From NCBI GenBank assembly GCA_014653375.1, contig JACWEP010000003.1, positions 32,756 through 96,755 on the forward strand: a stretch of 64,000 nucleotides of DNA, in the 5' to 3' direction. Shown piece by piece: positions 24,708 through 34,903 of the stretch (positions within the stretch are counted from its first letter, which is position 1; each line of letters opens with the position of its first letter). The stretch comes from Pelagibacterales bacterium SAG-MED48. GTDB lineage: Bacteria; Pseudomonadota; Alphaproteobacteria; Pelagibacterales; Pelagibacteraceae. The translations under genes and the position numbers were made by a program. Under the pieces are notes generated by a model. That model made no database searches, was not told where the DNA came from, and saw only the letters and a program-made list of their open reading frames with translations.

Positions 24708-25793
24708 CTAATAAATAAATTTAATTAAAGTTTCAATATATATAAGACTGATAAAACCAACTGTAATAGCTGCAATTAAACCAACAACAAAGGGTTTATA
24801 ACCCATTGATTTTAATTCGCTTAAATTAATTGAAATACCTACAGCAGCCATAGCCATAGTTAAAAATACTGTTGCTAAAGTTTTTAAATAGCCAATTAAG
24901 CTTGTCCAAACAACATAGCCATCATTGTCAGTTGTAAAAATCTGATCCCCGATATTTCTTACAAAAATCATTCCTATGAAGCCAATAACAAAATAAGGAA
25001 AAATACTCAAAATAGAGTAATTTTGACCTTTTAATTCACCTCGATTATATAAAAATGCAAATAAAGGTATCAGAATTACTAAAAAAGTATTTCTTATTAA
25101 TTTAGTAACAGTTGCTACATTTAATGTTTCTGGACTATTAAATTGTTGGTCATAAATTAAACCAGCAGCTGCTACTTGAGATGTCTCATGAATTGAGGTC
25201 CCTAAAAATAAACCAATTTTTAAAGCATCATTATCAAAATACCATTCTGCAAAATATGGATAAACAATCATTGCAATAACCCCAAACAATGTAATGTTTG
25301 CAATAGCGTATGCTACTTCAGATTTTTTTCCATTAATAACAGGTGCTGTCGCAACAATTGCAGTTGCCCCACAAACACTTGTACCTATGGCTATCAAGTA
25401 AGACATCTTTGAAGAAATAGGTACTTTCTTAATCAATAACTTTACAAGTATTAATACACCAATAATACAAATAATAATTAAAGGTATAGCAATAGATCCA
25501 AATTTAATAAGTTCCTCAAAACTTAATCTAATTCCTAAAAAAATAATTCCTAACTTTAAGATATATTGTTGTGTAAAATCTAAACCAACCATCATGCCTG
25601 GTCTAGGTGTAAATGCATTACCCATTAAAATTCCAAGTAAAATTGCAATTAGAACTGTTGAAATTGGACTTTTAGGTGTTCCAAAAATTTCTATCGCTAA
25701 AAGATTATTTATTCCTTGAGAGAATAAACAAAATACTAATGCTAATACTACGCCAGGAATAATTGTTTTAAAGTATTGAAAATTAATAGGCAC
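24708..25793 (-). CDS. YeiH/UPF0324 family putative sulfate or sulfite exporter
   Basis: A 361-residue protein with about ten membrane helices. YeiH signatures are ILMGNAFTPRPGMMVGLDFTQ near residue 57, VCGATAIVATAPVI near residue 139, and FLGTSIHETSQVAAAG near residue 194. The family is often found with taurine and sulfonate genes and named as a putative sulfate exporter; proof of activity is thin. The start is a GTG. It follows suyB by 11 bases, so suyA, suyB and this gene form one operon and it is likely to remove released sulfite or sulfate. Confidence 0.92.
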   Translation of the reverse strand: MPINFQYFKTIIPGVVLALVFCLFSQGINNLLAIEIFGTPKSPISTVLIAILLGILMGNAFTPRPGMMVGLDFTQQYILKLGIIFLGIRLSFEELIKFGSIAIPLIIICIIGVLILVKLLIKKVPISSKMSYLIAIGTSVCGATAIVATAPVINGKKSEVAYAIANITLFGVIAMIVYPYFAEWYFDNDALKIGLFLGTSIHETSQVAAAGLIYDQQFNSPETLNVATVTKLIRNTFLVILIPLFAFLYNRGELKGQNYSILSIFPYFVIGFIGMIFVRNIGDQIFTTDNDGYVVWTSLIGYLKTLATVFLTMAMAAVGISINLSELKSMGYKPFVVGLIAAITVGFISLIYIETLIKFIY

Positions 25794-25804
25794 GTAAGTA
25801 GATT

Positions 25805-26971
25805 TTATGCACTTCTATAGAGTTTAGTCATCACAAATTCTTTGTGACCTAAAGCTTCCGCACAAGTTAATCTTCCGTTTGCTACCCTTAATGTTGCTTT
25901 GATTAATTCATCTCCAGCTTGAGACATGTTCATTTCACGTGTTAATATTTTTGAAACATCACAATCAATGTGTTCGCCCATCCCTTTAACAGTTAATGGA
26001 TTTGCAGTTAATTTCACAACAGGTTCTATTGGGTTACCCACAATGTTACCTTGGCCTGTTGGAAATAAATGAATATTAAAACCCGCTGCTGCTTGAAGCG
26101 TTACACATTCTGCTGCTGCAGATGAAGTATCCATAAAATACAAACCTTTACCTTTAGTTGGTTCTTCTGCTGGCTCTAAAACATCGATAAATTTACAATT
26201 TCCAATTTTTTGAAAATTTCCAAAAGCTTTTTCTTCAATAGTAGTTAATCCACCAGCAATATTTCCAGCTGTTGGCTGACTTTCTGAAAGATCATCTGTT
26301 GCTTCCTTTAAAATAAAATCATTATATGAATTCCAAGTATTCATAAATTTATCAGATGCCTCTGGTGTTGCTCCTCGTGTAGCACAAACTTGTTCAGCAC
26401 CGGTTAATTCAGATGTTTCTCCAAAACATAAATGAACACCCATTGGCTCCAATTTATCCATTAGATTTCCAACTGTAGGGTTTGCAGCTAAGCCAGATGT
26501 TGTATCAGATTCTCCACATTTAACAGATATCCAAAGATCACTCATAGGGCATTCTTCTCTTTGTTTTTCAGATGCCCACATCACTAATTCTTGAGCTTTT
26601 TTAGAAGCTTTCATTACAGTACCAATATCTCCAGTACGCTCTATATGAAATCCTTCAACTGGTTTTCCAGTTTTAGCAATGCCATCAACAATTTTTTTAG
26701 TCCACTTAGGCTCAATACCAATAACAATTACTGCTGCAACATTCGGGTTACAACCAGTTCCAATCATAGTTCTGAAATGAAGATCTAAATCTGCTCCAAA
26801 TTGAAGTCTTCCGTATGAATGGGGAAGTGCCATTGTTCCTTTTATATTATTAGCAACTGCTTCAGCACATGCATTTGAAATATCATCCACTGGAAGAATG
26901 ATTACGTGATTTCTAGTGCCAGCTCTGCCATTTTCTCTTTTATAACCTAAAAAACTTTTTGGAATTTCCAT
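25805..26971 (-). CDS. suyB: (2R)-sulfolactate sulfo-lyase beta subunit-like (UxaA family)
   Basis: A 388-residue UxaA/altronate-dehydratase-type large subunit. It begins with the family [20 protein letters not shown], and has [20 protein letters not shown] near residue 149 and [18 protein letters not shown] near residue 314. SuyB joins SuyA to split sulfolactate into pyruvate and sulfite. Altronate dehydratase is the paralogous alternative; the small separate alpha subunit, the xsc gene beside it and the exporter behind it favour sulfolactate. The 4-base gap to suyA supports a heteromeric enzyme. Confidence 0.88.
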   Translation of the reverse strand: MEIPKSFLGYKRENGRAGTRNHVIILPVDDISNACAEAVANNIKGTMALPHSYGRLQFGADLDLHFRTMIGTGCNPNVAAVIVIGIEPKWTKKIVDGIAKTGKPVEGFHIERTGDIGTVMKASKKAQELVMWASEKQREECPMSDLWISVKCGESDTTSGLAANPTVGNLMDKLEPMGVHLCFGETSELTGAEQVCATRGATPEASDKFMNTWNSYNDFILKEATDDLSESQPTAGNIAGGLTTIEEKAFGNFQKIGNCKFIDVLEPAEEPTKGKGLYFMDTSSAAAECVTLQAAAGFNIHLFPTGQGNIVGNPIEPVVKLTANPLTVKGMGEHIDCDVSKILTREMNMSQAGDELIKATLRVANGRLTCAEALGHKEFVMTKLYRSA

Positions 26972-26975
26972 ATTA

Positions 26976-27260
26976 TTACCACTTCTTTGTTTTTACATTG
27001 TGAACATGCACGTGTTCACCTTTTTTAATTGATTTAACAACTTTTCCTATATCGTGACCATATTTAAGAATTGTATCACCTTCATTTAAATCAGCCATTG
27101 CAATTTTGTGTCCTAAAGGAATTTCATCTAAAGATTGAATGCTTGTTGAGCTGTCATCTTCCATTATCCAACAATCACAGTCTTGTTTTGGAGTGATTTT
27201 TTCTATAACAACTACTCCTACGTTGTCTTTTTTATCGTGAATTATGATATCTGTGGCCAT
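26976..27260 (-). CDS. suyA: (2R)-sulfolactate sulfo-lyase alpha subunit-like (SAF domain)
   Basis: A 94-residue SAF-domain protein, the small-subunit partner of UxaA-type enzymes. The [15 protein letters not shown] start and the [19 protein letters not shown] stretch (about residues 49-67) are typical. It heads the suyA-suyB-yeiH operon and is divergent from xsc across 115 bases. With SuyB it is expected to form the desulfonating lyase. Confidence 0.87.
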   Translation of the reverse strand: MATDIIIHDKKDNVGVVVIEKITPKQDCDCWIMEDDSSTSIQSLDEIPLGHKIAMADLNEGDTILKYGHDIGKVVKSIKKGEHVHVHNVKTKKW

Positions 27261-27375
27261 ATTTATTGTGTCAATTGTTTGTTTGAAATTTGTAAAATCT
27301 TATATATTAATCGCAAAAATTAACAAATGAATTTTAAAATTGTTTAAATTTATACTTTAGAGAGGTTCTAGTTTT

Positions 27376-29160
27376 ATGACAAAAATGACAACAGAAGAAG
27401 CTTTTGTAAAAGTTTTACAAATGCATGGAATTGAGCACGCGTTCGGAATTATTGGTTCAGCATTTATGCCAATTTCAGATATTTTTCCTGATGCAGGAAT
27501 CACTTTTTGGGATGTTGCTCATGAAACTAACGGTGGATTAATTGCAGATGGATACACAAGAGCCACTGGCAAAATCTCAATGGTCATTGCTCAAAACGGA
27601 CCTGGTATAACTGGTTTAGTAACTCCTATTAAAACTGCATATTGGAACCACACTCCACTTTTATTAGTTTCACCTCAGGCTGCAAACAAAACTATGGGTC
27701 AAGGTGGTTTTCAAGAAGTTGAACAAATGAATTTATTTAAAGACATGGTTTGTTATCAAGAAGAAGTTAGAGATCCTTCAAGAATGGCAGAAGTATTAAA
27801 TAGAGTAATTGAAAAAGCAATTAGAGGATCTGCTCCAGCACAAATAAATGTTCCTAGAGATTATTGGACACAAGTAATTGATATAGACCTTCCTCCAATT
27901 GTAAGATTAGAAAGACAAGCAGGCGGTGTTGAAGCGATTAAAAAAGCAGCTGATTTGTTATCTAATGCAAAATTTCCAGTAATTTTATCCGGTGCAGGTG
28001 TAGTAATTGGTGGTGCTATAGAAGATTGTAAAAAACTTGCTGAAAAATTAGATGCACCAGTTTGTTCTGGTTATCAACATAATGATAGTTTTCCAGGAAG
28101 TCATCCATTAGCAGCTGGTCCATTAGGATACAATGGTTCAAAAGCTGGAATGGAATTGATTCAAAAGGCTGATGTGGTTTTAGCATTAGGGACAAGACTT
28201 AATCCTTTTTCAACTTTACCAGGTTATGGAATGGATTACTGGCCAAAAGACGCAAGCATTATTCAAGTTGATATGAATTCTGATAGAATTGGTTTAACTA
28301 AAAAAGTAAGTGTTGGAATTTGTGGGGATGCTAAATTAGTTGCGCAACAAATCCTTGCTCAACTTTCACCAACAGCAGGTGATACTGATAGACAAAAAAG
28401 AAAAGATATAATTCATCAAACTAAATCAGCATGGCTACAAAAATTATCAAGTCTTGATCATGAAGATGATGATGAAGGTACAGTTTGGAATAAAGAAGCA
28501 AGAGAAAGAGATGCAGATAGAATGTCTCCTAGACAAGCATGGAGAGCAATTCAAGCTGGTATGCCTGATGATGTAATTATATCAAGCGATATCGGAAACA
28601 ACTGTGCAATTGGAAATGCTTATCCTACTTTTGAAAAAGGAAGAAAATATCTAGCACCAGGGTTATTTGGTCCTTGTGGTTATGGCTTTCCTTCAATTCT
28701 AGGGGCAAAAATTGGTTGCCCAGATACCCCAGTAATAGGTTTTGCTGGTGATGGTGCTTTTGGTATTAGTATGAATGAAATGAGTTCATGTGCTAGAGAA
28801 GAGTGGCCTGCAATTGCAATGGTTATCTTTAGAAACTACCAATGGGGTGCTGAGAAAAGAAATACTACTCTATGGTTTGATGATAATTTTGTTGGAACAG
28901 AACTTGATCCAGAATTAAGCTACGCTAAAGTTGCTGATGCTTGTGGATTAAAAGGAGTTTCTGTTAGAACCATGGAAGAAACTACGGCTGCTATCAAGCA
29001 ATCTTGTGAAGATCAAAAGAAAGGAATTACAACATTTATTGAAGTAATTCTTAACCAAGAACTTGGTGAGCCATTTAGAAGAGATGCTATGAAGAAACCA
29101 GTTAAAGTTGCTGGTATCAATAAAGCAGATATGAAGAAGCAACCCTCATTAAATTCTTAA
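27376..29160 (+). CDS. xsc: Sulfoacetaldehyde acetyltransferase
   Basis: A 594-residue thiamin-diphosphate enzyme. It begins TTEEAFVKVLQMHGIEHAFG and keeps GSAFMPISDIFPDAG, both marks of Xsc; the thiamin-binding GDGAFGISMNEMSS lies near residue 461. It converts sulfoacetaldehyde and phosphate into acetyl phosphate and sulfite. Length agrees with Xsc (about 590). Sulfoacetaldehyde comes from taurine, isethionate or N-methyltaurine. No phosphate acetyltransferase gene is nearby. A TATACT -10-like box at 27351 and a GAGAGG ribosome binding site precede it. Confidence 0.96.
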   Translation: MTKMTTEEAFVKVLQMHGIEHAFGIIGSAFMPISDIFPDAGITFWDVAHETNGGLIADGYTRATGKISMVIAQNGPGITGLVTPIKTAYWNHTPLLLVSPQAANKTMGQGGFQEVEQMNLFKDMVCYQEEVRDPSRMAEVLNRVIEKAIRGSAPAQINVPRDYWTQVIDIDLPPIVRLERQAGGVEAIKKAADLLSNAKFPVILSGAGVVIGGAIEDCKKLAEKLDAPVCSGYQHNDSFPGSHPLAAGPLGYNGSKAGMELIQKADVVLALGTRLNPFSTLPGYGMDYWPKDASIIQVDMNSDRIGLTKKVSVGICGDAKLVAQQILAQLSPTAGDTDRQKRKDIIHQTKSAWLQKLSSLDHEDDDEGTVWNKEARERDADRMSPRQAWRAIQAGMPDDVIISSDIGNNCAIGNAYPTFEKGRKYLAPGLFGPCGYGFPSILGAKIGCPDTPVIGFAGDGAFGISMNEMSSCAREEWPAIAMVIFRNYQWGAEKRNTTLWFDDNFVGTELDPELSYAKVADACGLKGVSVRTMEETTAAIKQSCEDQKKGITTFIEVILNQELGEPFRRDAMKKPVKVAGINKADMKKQPSLNS

Positions 29161-29191
29161 GACCTTTTAAAAATTAAACAATTATCGTATG

Positions 29192-29210
29192 GTCACTTCA
29201 TGGAAGTGAC
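29192..29210 (+). promoter_or_regulatory. Hairpin with a start codon as its loop
   Basis: GTCACTTC (29192-29199) and GAAGTGAC (29203-29210) pair perfectly, leaving only ATG (29200-29202), the start codon of the flavoprotein gene, as a three-base loop. No Shine-Dalgarno is visible, and the stem fills the place where one would lie. It may control translation or be an incidental palindrome. Confidence 0.45.
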
Positions 29211-30504
29211 TAATGATAATGGTTGTAGTTGGGTTAATGATTTAATCCCGCGAACAAATATTCAATCACTTCAATCAAATGAAGATTGTGAATGGTTAAT
29301 AATAGGTGCGGGATATACAGGTTTATCTGCTGCAAGAAAATTAGGTCAATTATATCCAAACCAAAAAATTATATTAATAGATGCACAATTAGCAGGTGAG
29401 GGTGCTAGCAGTAGAAATTCAGGATATCTAGTTGATACCACTCTTAATGACGGTTTTACCTCAAATAAAGAACTAAATAATTATAAAAAAAAAACTGACA
29501 TTTATGATTTAGGCATCAATACAGTTAAAAAATTTATAAATGAATATCAAGTTGATTGTGACTGGAACGAGTGTGGAAAATATTTTGCATCTTCAAATCG
29601 AGAAGATCAAAAAATTTTAACAAATTTTTCAGATACTCTTTCAAAACTAGGATTTGAATATAATTTATTATCAAGTAATGAGTTATTAAAAAGATTAGGC
29701 ACTAGTTTTTATAATGTAGCACTTCATACTAAAGGTGGAGTTTTATTGCATCCTGGAAAATTAGTTAGAGCAATGATCGATGTGTTGCCAAGCAATGTAT
29801 GTTTGTATGAAAATTCGTCATTGTTAAATTGGAGCAAAAACAAAGATATAATTTCCTGTTATTTTAAAAATGCAACAATTAATACCAAGAAAATTATTTT
29901 TGCTACAAATGGGTTTTTGAAATTTTTAGGAATTAAATCTAATTATAATTTTCCTATTACTTTAACTGCCAGTATGACAAGAGTATTAACTGAAGAAGAA
30001 TTTCGATCAATTGGTCAACCAAAAGAATGGGGTGTATTACCGGTAAGACCAATGGGTGCCACAATAAGAATGACAAAAGACAGAAGAATTTTGATTAGAA
30101 ATACAGCTGAAGTTTACAATCCCTTTAAGATGTCTAAGACAGATTTGAATAAAAGATCAATTAATCAAAAAATTGGAATTAAAAAAAGATTTCCACAATT
30201 ACCTAATGATATTATCCAATCTTCCTGGTCTGGAATTGTCTCTAGAACAAGAAATAGTTCTCAAATATTTGAAAAAATTGATAACAATGTCTTTGTAGCC
30301 GGCTGTTATAATGGCTCTGGCATTGGTGTTGGCACTTTATTTGGCGAACAAATTGCAATTAAAGCAAGCAATGAAAACACTAAAGAAATAGAAGTTATTG
30401 AAGCTAGAAACAAACCTACCTGGCTTCCACCACAACCTTTTTTAAATCTAGGGGTTAAAACTCGACTAATTTACGAACGCTTTAAAGCAAGATCAGAAAT
30501 TTGA
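29200..30504 (+). CDS. FAD-dependent oxidoreductase, D-amino-acid oxidase family
   Basis: A 434-residue DAO-type flavoprotein related to the one at 291-1637. The FAD loop GAGYTG is at residues 36-41, and GASSRNSGY at 68-76. A C-terminal GCYNGSGIGVGTLFGEQIA contacts FAD. It follows xsc by 39 bases and precedes the formaldehyde oxidation genes. Two readings fit: an amine or N-methyl-amine oxidase that yields formaldehyde for frmA-fghA, or a TauY-like taurine dehydrogenase that makes sulfoacetaldehyde for xsc. No tauX-like small subunit is seen. Confidence 0.9.
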   Translation: MEVTNDNGCSWVNDLIPRTNIQSLQSNEDCEWLIIGAGYTGLSAARKLGQLYPNQKIILIDAQLAGEGASSRNSGYLVDTTLNDGFTSNKELNNYKKKTDIYDLGINTVKKFINEYQVDCDWNECGKYFASSNREDQKILTNFSDTLSKLGFEYNLLSSNELLKRLGTSFYNVALHTKGGVLLHPGKLVRAMIDVLPSNVCLYENSSLLNWSKNKDIISCYFKNATINTKKIIFATNGFLKFLGIKSNYNFPITLTASMTRVLTEEEFRSIGQPKEWGVLPVRPMGATIRMTKDRRILIRNTAEVYNPFKMSKTDLNKRSINQKIGIKKRFPQLPNDIIQSSWSGIVSRTRNSSQIFEKIDNNVFVAGCYNGSGIGVGTLFGEQIAIKASNENTKEIEVIEARNKPTWLPPQPFLNLGVKTRLIYERFKARSEI

Positions 30505-30514
30505 TTTGGGTTTC

Positions 30515-30523
30515 TGTTATACT
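30515..30523 (+). promoter_or_regulatory. Extended -10 promoter before frmA
   Basis: TG-T-TATACT at 30515-30523 is a good extended -10 element about 46 bases before the frmA start codon. No strong -35 element is seen, as is usual for this promoter type. Confidence 0.45.
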
Positions 30524-30559
30524 AAAGTTTTTTATGTTAAAATATTTTAATAAAAATAG

Positions 30560-31681
<1,122 letters not shown>

Positions 31682-31683
31682 AA

Positions 31684-32514
31684 ATGGAATTAGTTGAAAA
31701 ACATAGGTCGCATAACGGATCTCAAGAAGTTTACAAACATTTTTCAGATACAACAAGTTGTACTATGCAATTTGCTGTTTATTTGCCTGATAATAGTAGG
31801 AATTGTCCATTATTATATTTTCTAAGTGGCATAACTTGCACTGAGCAAAATTTTATTCAAAAATCTGGATTTCAACAATTTGCCTCAAAACATCAGGTTG
31901 CTGTTGTTGTTTCTGATACCAGCCCAAGAGGAGAGGGTGTACCAGATAACGAAGATTACAAACTTGGTTTTGGTGCAGGATTTTATCTTAACGCTACAAT
32001 AGAACCCTGGTCTAAAAATTATAAGATGTATGATTATATCACAAAAGAATTACCAGAGTTAATTTCAAACAAATTTGAATTTAGTAAATCAAAAATAGGA
32101 ATTTTTGGCCATTCAATGGGTGGGGGTGGTGCTATTCAGTGTGCACTTAAAAATGATTTATATAAATCAGTCTCAGCTTTCTCACCTATATGTTCTCTTC
32201 ATAAAAGCACATTTGCAAAAGATATGTTTTCTAATTATTTAGATAATAATTTAGATGAATTAAATACCTATGATCCTTTAACTTTAATAAAAAATTCAAA
32301 AAAAAAATTTGAAAGCATTAAAATAGATGTTGGTTTAAGTGATGATTTTTTAAAAGATCTTTATATAGATGATTTTATTAAAGTGTGCGATGAGACAGGT
32401 CAAAAATTACTCGTAGCAAAACACCCAGGTTATGACCATGGTTATTACTTTATTAATTCATTTATAGAAGATCATATAAATTACCACGTTTCAATTTTAA
32501 AAAATATAGATTAA
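31684..32514 (+). CDS. fghA: S-formylglutathione hydrolase
   Basis: A 276-residue alpha/beta hydrolase of the esterase D family. The nucleophile elbow is GHSMGG with Ser144; FLSGITCTEQNFIQKSG near residue 46 and DTSPRGEGVP near residue 78 are family signatures; the catalytic His lies in YDHGYYF near the end. It releases formate and glutathione. It is co-transcribed with frmA. Confidence 0.96.
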   Translation: MELVEKHRSHNGSQEVYKHFSDTTSCTMQFAVYLPDNSRNCPLLYFLSGITCTEQNFIQKSGFQQFASKHQVAVVVSDTSPRGEGVPDNEDYKLGFGAGFYLNATIEPWSKNYKMYDYITKELPELISNKFEFSKSKIGIFGHSMGGGGAIQCALKNDLYKSVSAFSPICSLHKSTFAKDMFSNYLDNNLDELNTYDPLTLIKNSKKKFESIKIDVGLSDDFLKDLYIDDFIKVCDETGQKLLVAKHPGYDHGYYFINSFIEDHINYHVSILKNID

Positions 32515-32519
32515 CAGAA

Positions 32520-33005
32520 CTAATCTCTAAAGTTTACAAATTCAATTGGAAGACCAATATCAATAGCTTCTATTGCAGATATTGCTTCTTGAAGATCGTC
32601 TCTTTTTTTTCCTTCAGCTCTTAATTCTTCACCTTGAATTTTAATTTGTATTTTAAGTTTTAATTTTTTTACATCAGCAATAATTTTTTTAGCATTTTCT
32701 TGGCTAATGCCCTCTTTTAATTCACTGACTTGTCTAATAGTTGTGCCTGCAGCACTTTCTGAATTTTTAACAACTATCACTCTTGGATCTACTTTCCTTC
32801 TTATAAGATGAACTTGTAGTAATTCATTTACTTGTTTTAACTTTAATTCATCTGGGGCTAATGTGGTGATCGTTTTATCTTTTCTTTCAATTGAAATATT
32901 AAGCCCTTTGAAATCATATCGGTTAGTAATTTCTCTTAAACAATTAGCAAGAGCATTATCAAATTCTGGATAATTAATTTTACTGATTACATCAAATGAG
33001 GGCAT
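32520..33005 (-). CDS. YajQ family nucleotide-binding protein
   Basis: A 161-residue YajQ protein: MPSFDVISKINYPEFDNALA at the start and KVDPRVIVVKNSESAAG, LKLKIQIKIQGEELRAEGKK in the second half. Family members bind cyclic di-GMP or nucleic acids. The ATG at 33003-33005 matches the conserved MPSFD start; a TTG six codons upstream is open but unlikely to be used. It converges on fghA with a 5-base gap. Confidence 0.93.
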   Translation of the reverse strand: MPSFDVISKINYPEFDNALANCLREITNRYDFKGLNISIERKDKTITTLAPDELKLKQVNELLQVHLIRRKVDPRVIVVKNSESAAGTTIRQVSELKEGISQENAKKIIADVKKLKLKIQIKIQGEELRAEGKKRDDLQEAISAIEAIDIGLPIEFVNFRD

Positions 33006-33109
33006 AGATTGTATATACAACAATACATTTCTTAATTACAGCAATAATTGATCATAAAAGAATTTAAAAATATTAAAATTCAAGTAAAGTTTATCTTGAA
33101 TTATAAGTT

Positions 33110-33676
33110 ATGAGTAAAATTTTTAAGATTATATTTTACAGTATTTGTCTTTTTGCATATTCTCATGTTATGGCAAATGAAGAAGTTAAATATGATATTG
33201 TTATATCAAATAATACCTATGAGATTAGGAAATATTCTGATCGCTTAGCTGTACAAGTTGCAAGCACAAGTGGAAATAATGGTTTTAGAAAACTATTTAA
33301 TTATATCTCAGGTAATAATGAAAAAAATCAGAAAATAAAAATGACAGTACCAGTTACAGTGATGGAAAAATCTGGAAATATGACCATGCAATTTTATCTA
33401 CCTTCTAAATTTGATAAAAACAATATACCAAACCCTACAGGTTCTGATGTTGAGGTAATCAATATAGAAAGTGGTTACTATGCTGTGATTAGATACTCTG
33501 GTAGAGCGTCTGAAAATAATTTTATAAAGCATAAAAATATTTTAGAGGATGAATTATCCAGTGATAATATTGCAATAAAGAGCCCAGCAATTAAAGCAAC
33601 TTATAACAGTCCCTTTACTCTACCACTGATGAGAAGAAATGAAGCAATGTTTAAGGTAGAATATAAACTTAAATGA
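33110..33676 (+). CDS. SOUL-type haem-binding family protein, exported
   Basis: A 188-residue protein with a signal peptide (MSKIFKIIFYSICLFAYSHVMA) and a SOUL domain: YEIRKYSDRLAVQV near residue 37, IKMTVPVTV near residue 77, PLMRRNEAMFKV at the end. The domain binds haem or tetrapyrroles in several organisms. Export suggests a periplasmic role. It is divergent from yajQ across about 100 bases. Confidence 0.88.
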   Translation: MSKIFKIIFYSICLFAYSHVMANEEVKYDIVISNNTYEIRKYSDRLAVQVASTSGNNGFRKLFNYISGNNEKNQKIKMTVPVTVMEKSGNMTMQFYLPSKFDKNNIPNPTGSDVEVINIESGYYAVIRYSGRASENNFIKHKNILEDELSSDNIAIKSPAIKATYNSPFTLPLMRRNEAMFKVEYKLK

Positions 33677-33704
33677 AAAAAAATTTAGGGATTGTGGTTT
33701 TGGA

Positions 33705-33872
33705 ATGATCAAATTTATTATACCAGCAATAATTGTTCTTTTGATTGTAGTGTTCTGGGAAAAAATTACTGAAATAGTATTCAAAAAATTTAATATTAGG
33801 TTGAATTATATTTTTATAAGTGCTGTGTTAATATGTATCGCTATAATATTTTTATTAATAAATGATGGATAA
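33705..33872 (+). CDS. Small two-helix membrane protein, 55 residues
   Basis: Not recognised. ATG 33705 opens a frame with two hydrophobic segments (about residues 2-18 and 35-52) separated by a short basic loop (KKFNIRLN). It follows the SOUL-type gene by 28 bases. A GGAATG-like start context is weak. It belongs to the same class of tiny inner-membrane proteins seen elsewhere in this window. Confidence 0.5.
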   Translation: MIKFIIPAIIVLLIVVFWEKITEIVFKKFNIRLNYIFISAVLICIAIIFLLINDG

Positions 33873-33970
33873 ATTTAACTAATGAAAAAAGTATTTTTAA
33901 TATTATTTGTAATTTATTAAATAATTTTATAAATATATCTTAAACAGTTTTATAATTTGATTAAAATAAA

Positions 33971-34903
33971 ATGATTTTTCAAAAAACTATTTTTATATTA
34001 TTTTTAATTTTGCTTGTAATTCCAAGAGAAGTAAATAGTGAAGTTGAAATTTATAAAAAAAAAATAGATGATAAAATTAAATTAAATTATTTAAACAAAT
34101 TTAAATCAAAAATTTCAAATCTATCTCCTTTAACTGAGTTTTCTTTCGAAAAGATTGAGATGAATAAACCTGAATATAGCATTAAAACACTTATTCCTTT
34201 AAATGAAAATTTAGGTGATAAAGACATAAATTTTCTTCAAAGCTCTATTTATCGTCATGATGGAGGAGAAAGACATACTTTTAATTTTGGATATGGCTAT
34301 AGAAGATTACTAAATGATAAAAAACAATTAATTGGAACAAATTTTTTTTATGACAATGAATTTCCATATAATCATCAACAAATTGGTATTGGGTTAGAAT
34401 TAAAAAATTCTGTTTTAGATTTTAATTCAAATTATTATAAACCAATTACTAAATGGAAAACAGGTCAAAATAGTAAGTTAGAGAGAGCTATGAAAGGACG
34501 TAGTTTTGAGTTAGGAGGACAAGTTCCTTATATTCCGACTGCAAAAATATTTTTGAAAAATTCTAAAAGAAATTCAATTGATCAATCAAATGATTTAAAA
34601 GTCAAAACAATGAGCTTATTCATAGAAAATTTTATTTTTAATGGTATCGATTTTGAAGCGGGATATAATGATAAAAAAAATAGAGAAGACACACATTTTA
34701 TAAAACTTAATTATAAAATTAATTCTAATAAATTTGAGAGGAATAAATCAGAATTTGTATCTAAAAATGCGTTTAGTTTAGAAAACATTGAATACAGAAA
34801 GTATGAAAAAGTTAGAAGAGAAAATAAAATTATCAAACAAGTTAAAAATCCTATCACAGTCTCTTGTGATGGTTTGTGCTTTAAAATCAAGGGAACTTTA
34901 TGA
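33971..34903 (+). CDS. Inverse autotransporter beta-barrel protein without passenger
   Basis: A 310-residue protein with a signal peptide (first 23 residues, MIFQKTIFILFLILLVIPRE...). Residues about 60-235 carry the intimin/invasin barrel pattern: FNFGYGYRRLLNDKKQLIGT, NFFYDNEFPYNHQQIGIGLE, then NYYKPITKWK, and ERAMKGRSFELGGQVPYIP. Known inverse autotransporters continue into an extracellular Ig-like passenger; here only about 70 residues follow, ending with two cysteines (SCDGLCFK). It is an outer-membrane protein. The next gene overlaps by 4 bases and codes for a secreted protein, a possible separately made passenger or partner. Confidence 0.8.
   Translation: MIFQKTIFILFLILLVIPREVNSEVEIYKKKIDDKIKLNYLNKFKSKISNLSPLTEFSFEKIEMNKPEYSIKTLIPLNENLGDKDINFLQSSIYRHDGGERHTFNFGYGYRRLLNDKKQLIGTNFFYDNEFPYNHQQIGIGLELKNSVLDFNSNYYKPITKWKTGQNSKLERAMKGRSFELGGQVPYIPTAKIFLKNSKRNSIDQSNDLKVKTMSLFIENFIFNGIDFEAGYNDKKNREDTHFIKLNYKINSNKFERNKSEFVSKNAFSLENIEYRKYEKVRRENKIIKQVKNPITVSCDGLCFKIKGTL

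Noticed and set aside
32520..33023. TTG start at 33023 for the YajQ gene
   Set aside because: The ATG at 33005 gives the conserved MPSFD start of the family.
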